Below are positions 7,079 to 14,512 of a stretch of 16,043 nt of DNA, in pieces; the first letter of the stretch is position 1, and each line of letters opens with the position of its first letter. The stretch is taken from assembly GCA_025934635.1 (NCBI GenBank), contig JAICWX010000205.1:1-16043 (forward strand), read 5' to 3'. This DNA comes from Streptosporangiaceae bacterium. Lineage in GTDB: Bacteria > Actinomycetota > Actinomycetes > Streptosporangiales > Streptosporangiaceae. Position numbers and translations under genes: made by a program. Below the pieces are notes generated by a model. The model saw only the letters and a list, made by a program, of their open reading frames with translations, had not been told where the DNA came from and made no database searches.

Positions 7079-7162
7079 TATTCGCGCCCGCGGCTGCACG
7101 TCGATAAGGACTTCGAGCTCATCGCGGGAATCACCGGCCAGCGGCTCCGCCGCTGGCCGTAG
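7079..7162 (+). pseudogene. 3' stump of a VapC-like PIN-domain toxin gene
   Basis: The + strand frame ending at TAG 7160-7162 reads YSRPRLHVDKDFELIAG, then ITGQRLRRWP and stop. The pattern LHxDxDFxxIAxxTGQ is the standard C-terminal end of VapC-family PIN-domain ribonucleases, where the Asp of DxDF belongs to the acidic active site. Upstream in the same frame (EHPCRCREPVRTGRDP) nothing resembles the rest of a PIN domain, and there is no start with a ribosome-binding site. I read this as a truncated remnant. Its last 32 bases overlap, on the other strand, the end of the GGDEF-EAL gene. The similarity rests on about 20 residues, so chance is possible. Confidence 0.55.
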
Positions 7163-9881
7163 TTCCCAGGTTGGTGCGAGCGAAATGGCGGGTGAGCAGG
7201 TCGTCGAACTCCCCGGCGCGGAGCGGATGCGAGAAATAGAAACCCTGAGCCACCGGACAGCCGAGCATCCTGAGGCCGGCGAGCTGGTCCTCGGTCTCCA
7301 CCCCCTCGGCCACCGTCGATATGCCCATGGCATTAGCCAGGTCAATGACGGCCCGGACGATCGCCGAATCGACGGGACTCTCGGCGATACCTTGCACGAA
7401 CGTGCGATCGACCTTTACTTCCTGGACCGGGAACTGTTTCAGGTACGCAAGCGAGGAGTGGCCGGTGCCGAAATCGTCGATAGCCAGCCGCACGCCGAGC
7501 CGGTCGAGTTTCTTCATGACGTCGCGAGCGCCGGGCAGGTCTTTCATGACCACGTTCTCGGTGATCTCGAATATGAGCAGCTCGGCGGGGATGCCGGCGG
7601 CATCGAGGGCGGCCGCAGCCTGGGACGGCAGCCCGCTCTCCTGGAACTGGCGCGGTGAGAGATTGACGCTGACCGGCAGGTCCACGTCCAGCCGGTCCCG
7701 TACCGAGCGCACCTGCCGGCACGCCAAGTCGAGAACATAACGTCCGAGCGGCAGTATCAGCCCGGTTTCCTCGGCCATCGAGATGAAGCTGGCCGGGCCG
7801 ATCAGGCCATGGGCGGGATGACGCCACCGCACCAGCGCCTCGGCGCCCACGATCTGCTCTTCGTCCAGGGAAAAGAACGGCTGGTAGTAAACCTCGAGCT
7901 CACCTCGCTCGAGCCCCTTGCGCAGGTCGGACTCGATCTGGAGGCGCGCGGAGGAGCGACTTCCCATGGACGCCTGGTCGAACACCCGGTAGCCCCCGCC
8001 GCCGCCTTTTTCCTTGGCGTCATACATCGCCACATCCGCGTTGCGGAGGATGTCATCGGCGCTCTTACCTGGCCCGGAAAGGGCGATGCCGACGGACACG
8101 CTGGCCACCACCTCGTAGCCGTCACGCAGCACGATGGGCTGCTCGAGGGCGGCACAGATACGCCGGGCCGCGGTAACTGCCACGTCCACCCCGGCCACGT
8201 CCTCCAGCAGCACCACGAACTCGTCGCCGCCGAAGCGGGCCAGCAGGTCATCATTGCGCACCACGCTCCGCATGCAGGCCCCGATCGCGACCAGGAACTC
8301 GTCGCCGGTGACATGCCCCAGGCTGTCGTTGATGCTCTTGAAGCGGTCCACGTCGACGAAGATCAGGGCGTGGGTCGTCCGGTCCGGGGCTGACCGCGCC
8401 AGCGCGTGATCGAGGCGCTGCACCAGCAGCCGCCGGTTGGGCAGGCCGGTGAGGCTGTCATAGAAGGCGCGATGGTGGAGTTCGTCCTCGAAGGCCTTGC
8501 GTTCGGTGATGTCGCGGAAAGCGATCACCGCGCCCGACGGCAAGCCGTCACTCATCACCGCGGAGACGGTGTAGGCGACCGGGATCGTCGTGCCGTCCTG
8601 GCCCCGGAACCGGGCGTCGTATTCCCGGATGGTGCGGCCCGTGCGCATCGCCTCGCGGGCCGGGGCCAGCAGGAAGTCGGGCGCGGTGAGGGCGCTGTCG
8701 CTCATCGGGTCGTCGATCGCGATGCTGGCCGACGACAGCTCGATCATGTCGGCCGCGGCCCGGTTGACGAAGCCCAGCTTCCCGTCGGCATCGACCGCGC
8801 AGACGCCTTCGCCGATATTGAGCGTGATCGAGGACAGCTTCTCGCGCTCCAGGCGGACCTGCTGGAAGAGCTCGGCATTGCTGAGCGCTCCGCTGCCGAC
8901 GGCGGCCAGGGCTTGCAGCAGGCCCCGGTCGGCGTCGTCGAAGGGCTCGTCCCGGCGCCGGCCCGCCGCCGCGAGCCACAGGTCCTGATCGGCCACCGTC
9001 ATCGGCGCCGCCAGCTGACCGGGACCGGGGTGATCGGACGTCAGGGTGGCCTCGGGACTGCGCAGCAGCCGCCGGACCGACTCCAGGATCGTGTCGAGCA
9101 CGGCCTGGTGCCGCAGCCCCCGGTTGGCCTCCAGCGTGACCTCGTACAGCCCCTTCATCCGGGTGTGGTCATGCAGCGCCGCGAACCGCGCGCTGATCAG
9201 CCGGCGCTGCATGACCAGGCCGGGCACCGCCAGCCCCAGCACCCACGGATGGGCCTGTATCGCCAGGGCCAGGACCACCCCGGCCAGCGCCCCCGCGCCG
9301 GCCAGCGCGACCTGGACAGGAAGGTCAGCGGTGAGCTCACGCCACGACGTGCCCATCGAGGCCAGGACGCCGACCACCAGCAGGGTGTTGGCGATGCCGT
9401 AGACCGCCACGCCGAGCACTACGGCAGCGACCTGGGCCGGGGTCAGGGACGCGGTCGGGGCGGCGATGCCCCGGCTCACCGCGATGCCCAGTCCGGCCGC
9501 GGTCACGACCTGGCCGACATTGAAGGCCGACTTGACCAGCGGCCGCCGCCGGGCCGCCTGAGCCGCCACGGTGGCCACGGCCAGGGTGCCCAGGGTGACC
9601 AGCGGCGGCACGAGGAGGGCGAGGATCACGAAGAAGGCCTCGTCCATGTTGAACGCCTCGGATTCGCCTTCCCGGTACACGACGACCGGCCATATCCAGC
9701 TGCCCAGGACGAGGACGCCCATCGCCGCGGCGATGATCCACTGGTGCTCGGCGGCCTGGACCGGGCCCGAGTGCCACACTGCGACGAGCAAGGTAAGGAC
9801 ACCGCCCGCCACCGAAGCCGCGACAACGGCTCCGGTGGCAAGCGGGATCCTGATGACGGACCGGGCCGGTGTCAGTTCCAC
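7131..9881 (-). CDS. Membrane PAS-GGDEF-EAL protein (diguanylate cyclase / c-di-GMP phosphodiesterase)
   Basis: 916 residues from GTG 9881. Six or so membrane helices occupy about 11-223, with family-like NMDEAFFVILALL and KSAFNVGQ stretches. Then come a weak GAF-like segment (about 246-342), a PAS domain (about 346-460) ending in FRDITERK, GGDEF (about 470-635) and EAL (about 647-895). The cyclase motif GGDEF (551-555) is intact, as is an inhibitory RxxD site (RNDD, 542-545), five residues before it. EAL (681-683), Asn740, Glu772, Asp802-Asp803, Lys823 and Glu859, the metal and catalytic positions, are all present, so both synthesis and breakdown of c-di-GMP are possible. The frame stays open upstream to 10061, but that part lies inside the protease repeat tail. 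I prefer GTG 9881, which overlaps the protease stop by 10 nt and sits just before the first membrane helix. Coupled translation with the S8 protease is likely. Confidence 0.94.
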   Translation of the reverse strand: MELTPARSVIRIPLATGAVVAASVAGGVLTLLVAVWHSGPVQAAEHQWIIAAAMGVLVLGSWIWPVVVYREGESEAFNMDEAFFVILALLVPPLVTLGTLAVATVAAQAARRRPLVKSAFNVGQVVTAAGLGIAVSRGIAAPTASLTPAQVAAVVLGVAVYGIANTLLVVGVLASMGTSWRELTADLPVQVALAGAGALAGVVLALAIQAHPWVLGLAVPGLVMQRRLISARFAALHDHTRMKGLYEVTLEANRGLRHQAVLDTILESVRRLLRSPEATLTSDHPGPGQLAAPMTVADQDLWLAAAGRRRDEPFDDADRGLLQALAAVGSGALSNAELFQQVRLEREKLSSITLNIGEGVCAVDADGKLGFVNRAAADMIELSSASIAIDDPMSDSALTAPDFLLAPAREAMRTGRTIREYDARFRGQDGTTIPVAYTVSAVMSDGLPSGAVIAFRDITERKAFEDELHHRAFYDSLTGLPNRRLLVQRLDHALARSAPDRTTHALIFVDVDRFKSINDSLGHVTGDEFLVAIGACMRSVVRNDDLLARFGGDEFVVLLEDVAGVDVAVTAARRICAALEQPIVLRDGYEVVASVSVGIALSGPGKSADDILRNADVAMYDAKEKGGGGGYRVFDQASMGSRSSARLQIESDLRKGLERGELEVYYQPFFSLDEEQIVGAEALVRWRHPAHGLIGPASFISMAEETGLILPLGRYVLDLACRQVRSVRDRLDVDLPVSVNLSPRQFQESGLPSQAAAALDAAGIPAELLIFEITENVVMKDLPGARDVMKKLDRLGVRLAIDDFGTGHSSLAYLKQFPVQEVKVDRTFVQGIAESPVDSAIVRAVIDLANAMGISTVAEGVETEDQLAGLRMLGCPVAQGFYFSHPLRAGEFDDLLTRHFARTNLGTTASGGAAGR
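7135..7159. terminator. Perfect 11-bp hairpin at the end of the GGDEF-EAL gene
   Basis: CGGCCAGCGGC (7135-7145) pairs perfectly with GCCGCTGGCCG (7149-7159) around a three-base loop. It lies in the last codons of the minus-strand GGDEF-EAL gene, ending one base before its stop codon, and in the last codons of the + strand vapC stump. No T-run follows on either strand. It could be a T-less, bidirectional terminator of the kind proposed for high-GC bacteria, or an RNA 3' stabiliser. Confidence 0.4.
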
Positions 9882-11536
9882 GCGGAACTGTTCCACGCCG
9901 AGCCGTTCCAGGCCCGGCCGGTGAAGGCCGAGCCGGCCCAGTCGGCATCGTTCCAGGCCCGGCCGGTCCAGGTGGCGCCGTTCCAGGCCGCGCCGGCCCA
10001 GTCGCCGGTGTTCCAGGCCCGGCCGCTCCAGACCCAGCCATTCCAGTCGGCGCCGTTCCACGCCCGGCCCGGCCAGGGCTGGTCATCGGACGGCCCCGGC
10101 GGCCAGGACTTCCCCGACCACAGGCTCGGGTTCCACGTGTTAGCCGGGCCGGAGGGTGACAGCTGGACCGTTATCCCGGGCAGGGCCGGGAGCAGCGGGG
10201 CCAGCTGGCTAAGGTTCATCGGGCCCGCGGTCGCGGCGGCATAGGCGTCGAGGGCCCCGTGGCCGTCGGCGAACGGATTGCCGACCGGCCCCGGGCTCGT
10301 CGTGCCGAGCAGGCGGGCCTTCAGCTGGTTCGGGGTCAGGCCCGGGTTGCCGGCCATGACCAGCGCGGCCGCGCCGCTGGTGATGGCCGAGCTGAACGAC
10401 GTGCCCGAGCCGGCGAAATTGGCCGCGCCCACCCGGGCCGAAGGGTTGTGGCTATAGACGGTCGAGCCCGGCGCGGCCAGGCTGACCACGGACCGGCCGG
10501 AGGTGACCAGGTCAGGCTTGGCGAAACCGTCGACCGCGGTGGGCCCCGCGCTGCTGAAGTCGCACATCTCGTCAGCGGTGAGCGACGAGCCGGCCATGTC
10601 GTCCAGCGCCCCCACCGTGATGACCAGCGGATCATCCCCCGGGGAGAGGATGGTGCCGTTGAACGGCCCGACGTTGCCCGCCGAGACGACGACCGCGATG
10701 CCCGCCGTCCACACCGCCTGGGCCGCCTGGTCGAGCGGGTTGATGACCGTGGAGGTGGCCGACTGGAACCCCAAGGACAGATTGAGGATCTTGATCCCGT
10801 AGGTGCCCCGGTGATCGACCGCCCATTGCAGGCCCAGGATCAGGTTGACCAGGTCAGTGGTCCCGTTCGCCCCCGCCACCTTGATCGACACGAGGTTCGC
10901 GCCGGGGGCTTCACCGGAATACTGGCCCTGCGACGACGCCCCGTTGCCGGCGATCAGGCCGGCCACGAACGTGCCGTGACCGTAGCTGTCCTGGAACGGG
11001 TTGTTCGCGCCGGTCAGGTCGACCCCGCCGATGAGCCGTCCCGCGAAGTCGGGCAGGTTGTCGATGCCGGTGTCCAGGACGGCGACGGTGACACCCAGCC
11101 CGGTGTTGCCGGCCGCCGCCAGCCGGGTGGCCCCGGTCTGGCCGAGGAACACGTCAGAAGGCGTATGGGGCCCGGTCGAAGCCGGCGTGTCCTGGACGCT
11201 CACCGATACGTCAGGGGTCACGGTGATGCCCGGCAGCGCGGCCAGCAGCGGCTCGACCGCGGCGGGGATCACGGCCTCGACCCCGTCGATGAGGTGAAAC
11301 TGCGCCAGCAGGGATCCGCCCACGCCCAGCACCGCCGCGGCCGGGCTCAGCAGCCCGGTCGCCGTGACGATGACGGTCTCACCCGTGCTCGCCGCGGCGG
11401 CGGGAACGCCGGCCATCGGCGAACCCGCCAGCGCAGCGGCCATCGCCGCACCCGCCAGGGCGATCCGGCGCACCTTCCGGCCGGCCAGTCGCGTCCGGAC
11501 TAATGGGACATACGTTAAGTTTCGGTACGATCGCAT
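9872..11536 (-). CDS. Secreted subtilisin-like S8 serine protease with period-5 Trp repeat tail
   Basis: 554 residues from ATG 11536, with GGGAGGG about ten bases upstream. A signal peptide covers about 1-50: basic KVRR, a hydrophobic Ala-rich core and an AAAAS cleavage area. A propeptide-like region follows to about 125, then the peptidase S8 domain. It has Asp155 in AVLDTGID, His187 in GHGTFVAG, Asn288 in SAGN (oxyanion hole) and Ser380 in GTSFSSAITSGAAAL, so it should be active. It is exported and processed outside the membrane. From residue 466 to the last residue the chain is a repeat with Trp at every fifth position (W468, 473, 478 ... 553). No LPxTG or membrane anchor is seen, so the repeat may hold it to the wall or to partners. 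The next gene, GGDEF-EAL, starts inside its last codons. Confidence 0.95.
   Translation of the reverse strand: MRSYRNLTYVPLVRTRLAGRKVRRIALAGAAMAAALAGSPMAGVPAAAASTGETVIVTATGLLSPAAAVLGVGGSLLAQFHLIDGVEAVIPAAVEPLLAALPGITVTPDVSVSVQDTPASTGPHTPSDVFLGQTGATRLAAAGNTGLGVTVAVLDTGIDNLPDFAGRLIGGVDLTGANNPFQDSYGHGTFVAGLIAGNGASSQGQYSGEAPGANLVSIKVAGANGTTDLVNLILGLQWAVDHRGTYGIKILNLSLGFQSATSTVINPLDQAAQAVWTAGIAVVVSAGNVGPFNGTILSPGDDPLVITVGALDDMAGSSLTADEMCDFSSAGPTAVDGFAKPDLVTSGRSVVSLAAPGSTVYSHNPSARVGAANFAGSGTSFSSAITSGAAALVMAGNPGLTPNQLKARLLGTTSPGPVGNPFADGHGALDAYAAATAGPMNLSQLAPLLPALPGITVQLSPSGPANTWNPSLWSGKSWPPGPSDDQPWPGRAWNGADWNGWVWSGRAWNTGDWAGAAWNGATWTGRAWNDADWAGSAFTGRAWNGSAWNSSAWN
9875..10141 (-). repeat. 15-bp-period repeat encoding the xxWxG tail of the S8 protease
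   Basis: Eighteen successive pentapeptide registers (residues 466-554) of the form xxWxG, for example RAWNG, ADWNG, WVWSG, GDWAG, ATWTG. Trp occupies 16 of 18 third positions; the exceptions are Ser483, in a PSDD insert, and Phe538. At DNA level this gives a 15-bp period with diverged third bases, so the repeat is old or under selection rather than freshly amplified. Because the repeat avoids stops in several frames, long spurious frames run through it on both strands. Confidence 0.92.
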
Positions 11537-11786
11537 AGCGTAATCACCCTCCCGCGGAGAGATTATCGTCTTTTGAGATTTGTGGTACGCAAATCACAGA
11601 ATGCGGCACACATGTACCGGACCTCAGGGCCGCCCGGACTGGCTCGTATCGTCACAATCTCGCCCCGATCCGGAAAGAGCAGGATTTGCGGTCGCGCCGT
11701 CATTACGCTCGTGCTCACGTGCCGTGTTTCCGCGTCGGACAGCTTCCTTCACGGCAGCGGGAGCATATGACGAATGAGGTCCTCTC
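11537..11786. promoter_or_regulatory. Divergent control region between S8 protease and cell-wall-binding-like gene
   Basis: 250 bp without a credible gene, AT-richer in its left third. On the minus strand a -10-like GATAAT (11562-11567) lies about 25 bp upstream of the protease ATG, followed by the strong GGGAGGG site. An inverted repeat just beyond it may be an operator. On the + strand GAGG (11776-11779) is seven bases before GTG 11787. No clear promoter hexamers were found for the rightward gene. Two 65-codon frames starting at 11573 and 11580 lack coding character. Confidence 0.5.
11577..11595. promoter_or_regulatory. Inverted repeat GATTTG-N7-CAAATC, possible operator
   Basis: GATTTG (11577-11582) and CAAATC (11590-11595) form a perfect six-base inverted repeat around TGGTACG. 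It begins about 10 bp upstream of the -10-like GATAAT of the protease gene, so it covers the -35 area. A dimeric repressor or activator could bind there and control the protease and c-di-GMP pair, and perhaps the divergent gene. No matching regulator gene is in the window. Confidence 0.4.
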
Positions 11787-13349
11787 GTGCTGCCCATATA
11801 CCGCGTGCTGGGCTGGCGGGGCGGCGGGAGCCGCACGGGCAAGCTGCCCGTGGCCGGCGCGGTGCTCGCCCTGCTGGCGAGTGTTTGTGCCGATACGACA
11901 TCCTGCACCGGCATAGCCGGGGAGGATCCGCCCGCTGCTGTCCGCCTCGCGTCGCATACCCGCCTGCCTGCCGCCCCGACCTCGGTGCTGACCGGCAGCC
12001 CGGACGTGATCGCAGCGGCAGCGGCGCAGGAATTGTTCACGTCCGCGCCGGTCATCGTGATCGCCGATCCTGACAAGCTGGCCGATACGGCCGCCGTCCG
12101 CCAGGCGCTGCACATCCACGCGCCGCTGTTGCTCACATCGGCGAAAGCGCCCAAAGCCGTCGTCAGCGCCGCACTCCGGGCCCGGGTCCTGGCCATGCAC
12201 CCGCGCGTCATACTGACGGCCGGGATGCCCGCAACAGTGCTCGCGGCGCAGCTGCCCGGCATCCGCGTGGTCTCCAGCCCGGCCATGCTTCCGGCCACGC
12301 GGGCGCCCGCTCCCCCGGACCACGTGGCGTTGCTGGTGCCGGCCGGCGACAATGACGCCGCGGCGCTGGCCGCGGTCACCACCGCGCGGGCGGCCGGGGC
12401 GCAGGTAATCGCCGTCCACGGCCATGACCCGCGGGCCGACCCGGGCGTCATCGCCGCGCTCTCGGCCGCCCGGCCGCGGCAGGTGCTGGCCATCGGATCC
12501 GGTTTCGGGAAGACCAGCACGCTCGCATCGCGGATCGCGGTCGCGGAGACCGGGATGCAGCTGCCTGGCGGCGGCCAGGTCCTGTTCCCCGGGCACCTCC
12601 TGGTTGCCCTGTACGGTCATCCCGGCACTGCCTCGCTCGGCGTTCTCGGCCATCAGGGCCTGCAGGCCACCATCAAGCGGGCCGGGCACGTCGCCGCGCC
12701 TTACCGGCCGTTGAGCAACGCCCGGGTGATACCCGGCCTCGAGATCATCGCCACCGTTGCCCAGGCCGGCCCCGGCCCGGACGGCGACTACTCCTACGAG
12801 TCCTCCGTGGCCTCGCTGCGTCCCTGGGTGAAGCGAGCGACCGCGGCCGGGCTCTACGTCATCCTGGACCTGCAGCCCGGCCGGGCCAGCCTGCTCGCCC
12901 AGGCCCGGAAATATCAGCCGCTGCTGGAGCTGCCCGATGTCGGGCTGGCCCTGGACCCGGAGTGGAAACTGAAACCGGGGCAACGGCCGCTGCGGCAGAT
13001 CGGCAGCGTCAGCATCGGCGAGGTCAACGGTGTAGTCAGCTGGCTGGCAGCGCTGACCGCACGGCACCGGCTGCCCCAGAAGCTGCTCGTGCTGCACCAG
13101 TTCCGGCTGTCGATGATCCGGGGTGAAAGCAGGCTCGACACCCGGCATGACGATCTGGCTCTCCTCATCCACATGGACGGGCAGGGCGCCCCGAGCGTCA
13201 AGCAGCAGACCTGGGACACCATCACCAAGGCCGCGCCCGGCCGGGTCTTCTTCGGATGGAAGGACTTCTACGTCAAGGACCATCCAATGCCCACCCCGCG
13301 GCAGACAATAGCCAGGACCCCGCGACTGTCCATGATCTCGTACCAGTAG
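11787..13349 (+). CDS. Exported protein with cell-wall-binding-repeat-2-like region and a possible TIM-barrel-like C-terminal domain
   Basis: 520 residues from GTG 11787, with GAGG seven bases upstream. A hydrophobic stretch at 20-34 looks like a signal peptide; the cysteines after it do not fit a standard lipobox. Residues about 70-260 read like degenerate cell-wall-binding repeats 2: APLLLTSAKAPKAVVSAALRA, then HPRVILTAG, and again RQVLAIGSG. From about 275 on comes a distinct domain: YGHPGTASLGVLG, IPGLEIIATV, DGDYSYES, LYVILDLQPG, GLALDPEWKLKPGQ, IGSVSIGEVN, LLVLHQF, FFGWKDFY and MISYQ at the end. I know this pattern from actinobacterial wall-associated proteins of unproven function. Alternating strands with acidic ends (ILDLQPG, LALDPEW) suggest a TIM-barrel glycoside-hydrolase-like fold. 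Divergent from the S8 protease. Function is inferred, not known. Confidence 0.82.
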   Translation: MLPIYRVLGWRGGGSRTGKLPVAGAVLALLASVCADTTSCTGIAGEDPPAAVRLASHTRLPAAPTSVLTGSPDVIAAAAAQELFTSAPVIVIADPDKLADTAAVRQALHIHAPLLLTSAKAPKAVVSAALRARVLAMHPRVILTAGMPATVLAAQLPGIRVVSSPAMLPATRAPAPPDHVALLVPAGDNDAAALAAVTTARAAGAQVIAVHGHDPRADPGVIAALSAARPRQVLAIGSGFGKTSTLASRIAVAETGMQLPGGGQVLFPGHLLVALYGHPGTASLGVLGHQGLQATIKRAGHVAAPYRPLSNARVIPGLEIIATVAQAGPGPDGDYSYESSVASLRPWVKRATAAGLYVILDLQPGRASLLAQARKYQPLLELPDVGLALDPEWKLKPGQRPLRQIGSVSIGEVNGVVSWLAALTARHRLPQKLLVLHQFRLSMIRGESRLDTRHDDLALLIHMDGQGAPSVKQQTWDTITKAAPGRVFFGWKDFYVKDHPMPTPRQTIARTPRLSMISYQ

Positions 13350-13419
13350 CCGCTGCCCTATCGGTTGGCAGGCGGCAGGCGGTAGAAAGATCACTACAGG
13401 ATCAGGAGAGGATGCCGCG

Positions 13420-14421
13420 ATGGATGTCATCGAGTTCCGCCCGGAACGGGACCAGTACGCGTTCACCTTCGGCGGCGTCGCGCCCGTCCGCAAGGTCCAG
13501 CCGGGGACGATGCTGCAGCTGTGGACGGACGACGCGTTCTGCGGCGCCCTGCGGGACCCGTCCGACATGCCCAGCGCCAAGCTGACGATGCCGTTCGTCA
13601 ACCCGCAGACCGGCCCGTTCTACGTCGAGGGGGCGGAGCCGGGCGACATGCTCGCGCTGCACTTCGTGGACCTGAGCCCGGCGCGGGACTTCGGCGCGTC
13701 CAGCACCATCCCCTTCTTCGGCGGCCTGACGGGCACGGACCGCACCGTCACGCTGCAGGATCCGCTCGAGGAGCGGACCTGGATCTACGAGGTGGACCGG
13801 GCCCGGCGCACCGTCGCGTTCCAGGCCCGGTCCAGCGACCTGCGGCTGGAGCTGCCGATGGACCCGATGCTGGGGACGGTGGGCGTGGCCCCGGCGGCCG
13901 GCGAGGTGCGGTCATCGCTGGTGCCAGACGCCTTCGGCGGGAACATGGACACCCCCGAGATGCGGGCGGGCGCCAGCTGCTACCTGGGGGTCAACGTGCC
14001 GGGCGCGCTGTTCTCGGTCGGCGACGGCCACTACCGGCAGGGCGAGGGCGAGTCGTGCGGGACGGCGGTGGAGGGCGCGATGAACGTCTGCCTCATCGTG
14101 GACCTGGTGAAGGGCGGCGGCCCGGCCTGGCCGCGGATCGAGACCGACGACTACCTCATGGTGGTGGGGTCGAGCCGGCCGCTGGAGGACGCCTGGCGGA
14201 TCAGCCAGGCGGGCATGACCGGCTGGCTGAGCGACCTGTACGGGCTGGACTCACTCGACGCCTACCAGCTGCTCACGCAGGTGAGCGAGTGCCCGCTGGC
14301 CAACGTGGTGGACGTCAACTACAGCTCGGTCACCAAGGTGCGCAAGAGCCTGCTGCCCCCGGCCGACGCCTACCAGGGCGTGCACCAGCGGCTGCGCGAG
14401 CTGGGCGGGACCGCCGGTTAA
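13420..14421 (+). CDS. Acetamidase/formamidase family amidohydrolase
   Basis: 333 residues with AGGAGAGG eight bases before ATG 13420. Family motifs: TGPFYVEGAEPGDMLALHF (64-82), PMLGTVGVAP (149-158), GGNMDTPEMRAGA (173-185) and LGVNVPGALFSVGDGHYRQGEGE (189-211). Members hydrolyse short amides such as formamide or acetamide to the acid and ammonia in the cytoplasm, which can supply nitrogen. Many homologues have untested substrates, so the precise amide is open. Length is normal and no key region is missing. A 91-nt gap with no strong terminator separates it from the SDR gene downstream on the same strand, so the two may be co-transcribed. Confidence 0.92.
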   Translation: MDVIEFRPERDQYAFTFGGVAPVRKVQPGTMLQLWTDDAFCGALRDPSDMPSAKLTMPFVNPQTGPFYVEGAEPGDMLALHFVDLSPARDFGASSTIPFFGGLTGTDRTVTLQDPLEERTWIYEVDRARRTVAFQARSSDLRLELPMDPMLGTVGVAPAAGEVRSSLVPDAFGGNMDTPEMRAGASCYLGVNVPGALFSVGDGHYRQGEGESCGTAVEGAMNVCLIVDLVKGGGPAWPRIETDDYLMVVGSSRPLEDAWRISQAGMTGWLSDLYGLDSLDAYQLLTQVSECPLANVVDVNYSSVTKVRKSLLPPADAYQGVHQRLRELGGTAG

Positions 14422-14512
14422 GGCAGCGGGACGTGAGGGCGGGCACGGCGTGGCGGCGGGTGCCCCGTTCGGGATTATCCGGTTGGTTCTTTTAGCGGCG
14501 AGGAGGCAGCAG

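Noticed and set aside
5048..7345. 765-codon minus-strand frame antisense to oligopeptidase B
   Set aside because: The + strand encodes a full catalytic protein; the antisense product is Arg/Gly/Pro-rich without recognisable domains.
8406..10244. Very long + strand frame (612 codons) antisense to the GGDEF-EAL and protease genes
   Set aside because: Composition is His/Arg/Gly/Gln-rich with no family motif, and the opposite strand has complete, motif-bearing proteins. It is a GC-codon shadow.
12495..12518. GSGFGKTS in the exported protein resembling a Walker A motif
   Set aside because: Spacing is one residue short of GxxxxGK(S/T), there is no Walker B, and the position matches the Gly-rich strand of a cell-wall-binding repeat in an exported protein.
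13353..13371. CTGCC-N9-GGCAG inverted repeat after the cell-wall-binding-like gene
   Set aside because: A five-base stem without a T-run is too weak to call a terminator in GC-rich DNA.
11715..13601. 628-codon minus-strand frame antisense to the cell-wall-binding-like gene
   Set aside because: It runs past both ends of the real gene and has no domain signature; the + strand has a good ribosome-binding site and signal peptide.
14438..14466. GGGCAC / GTGCCC inverted repeat between the acetamidase and SDR genes
   Set aside because: Long G-rich loop and no T-run directly after it; not enough to claim a terminator or to split the two genes.
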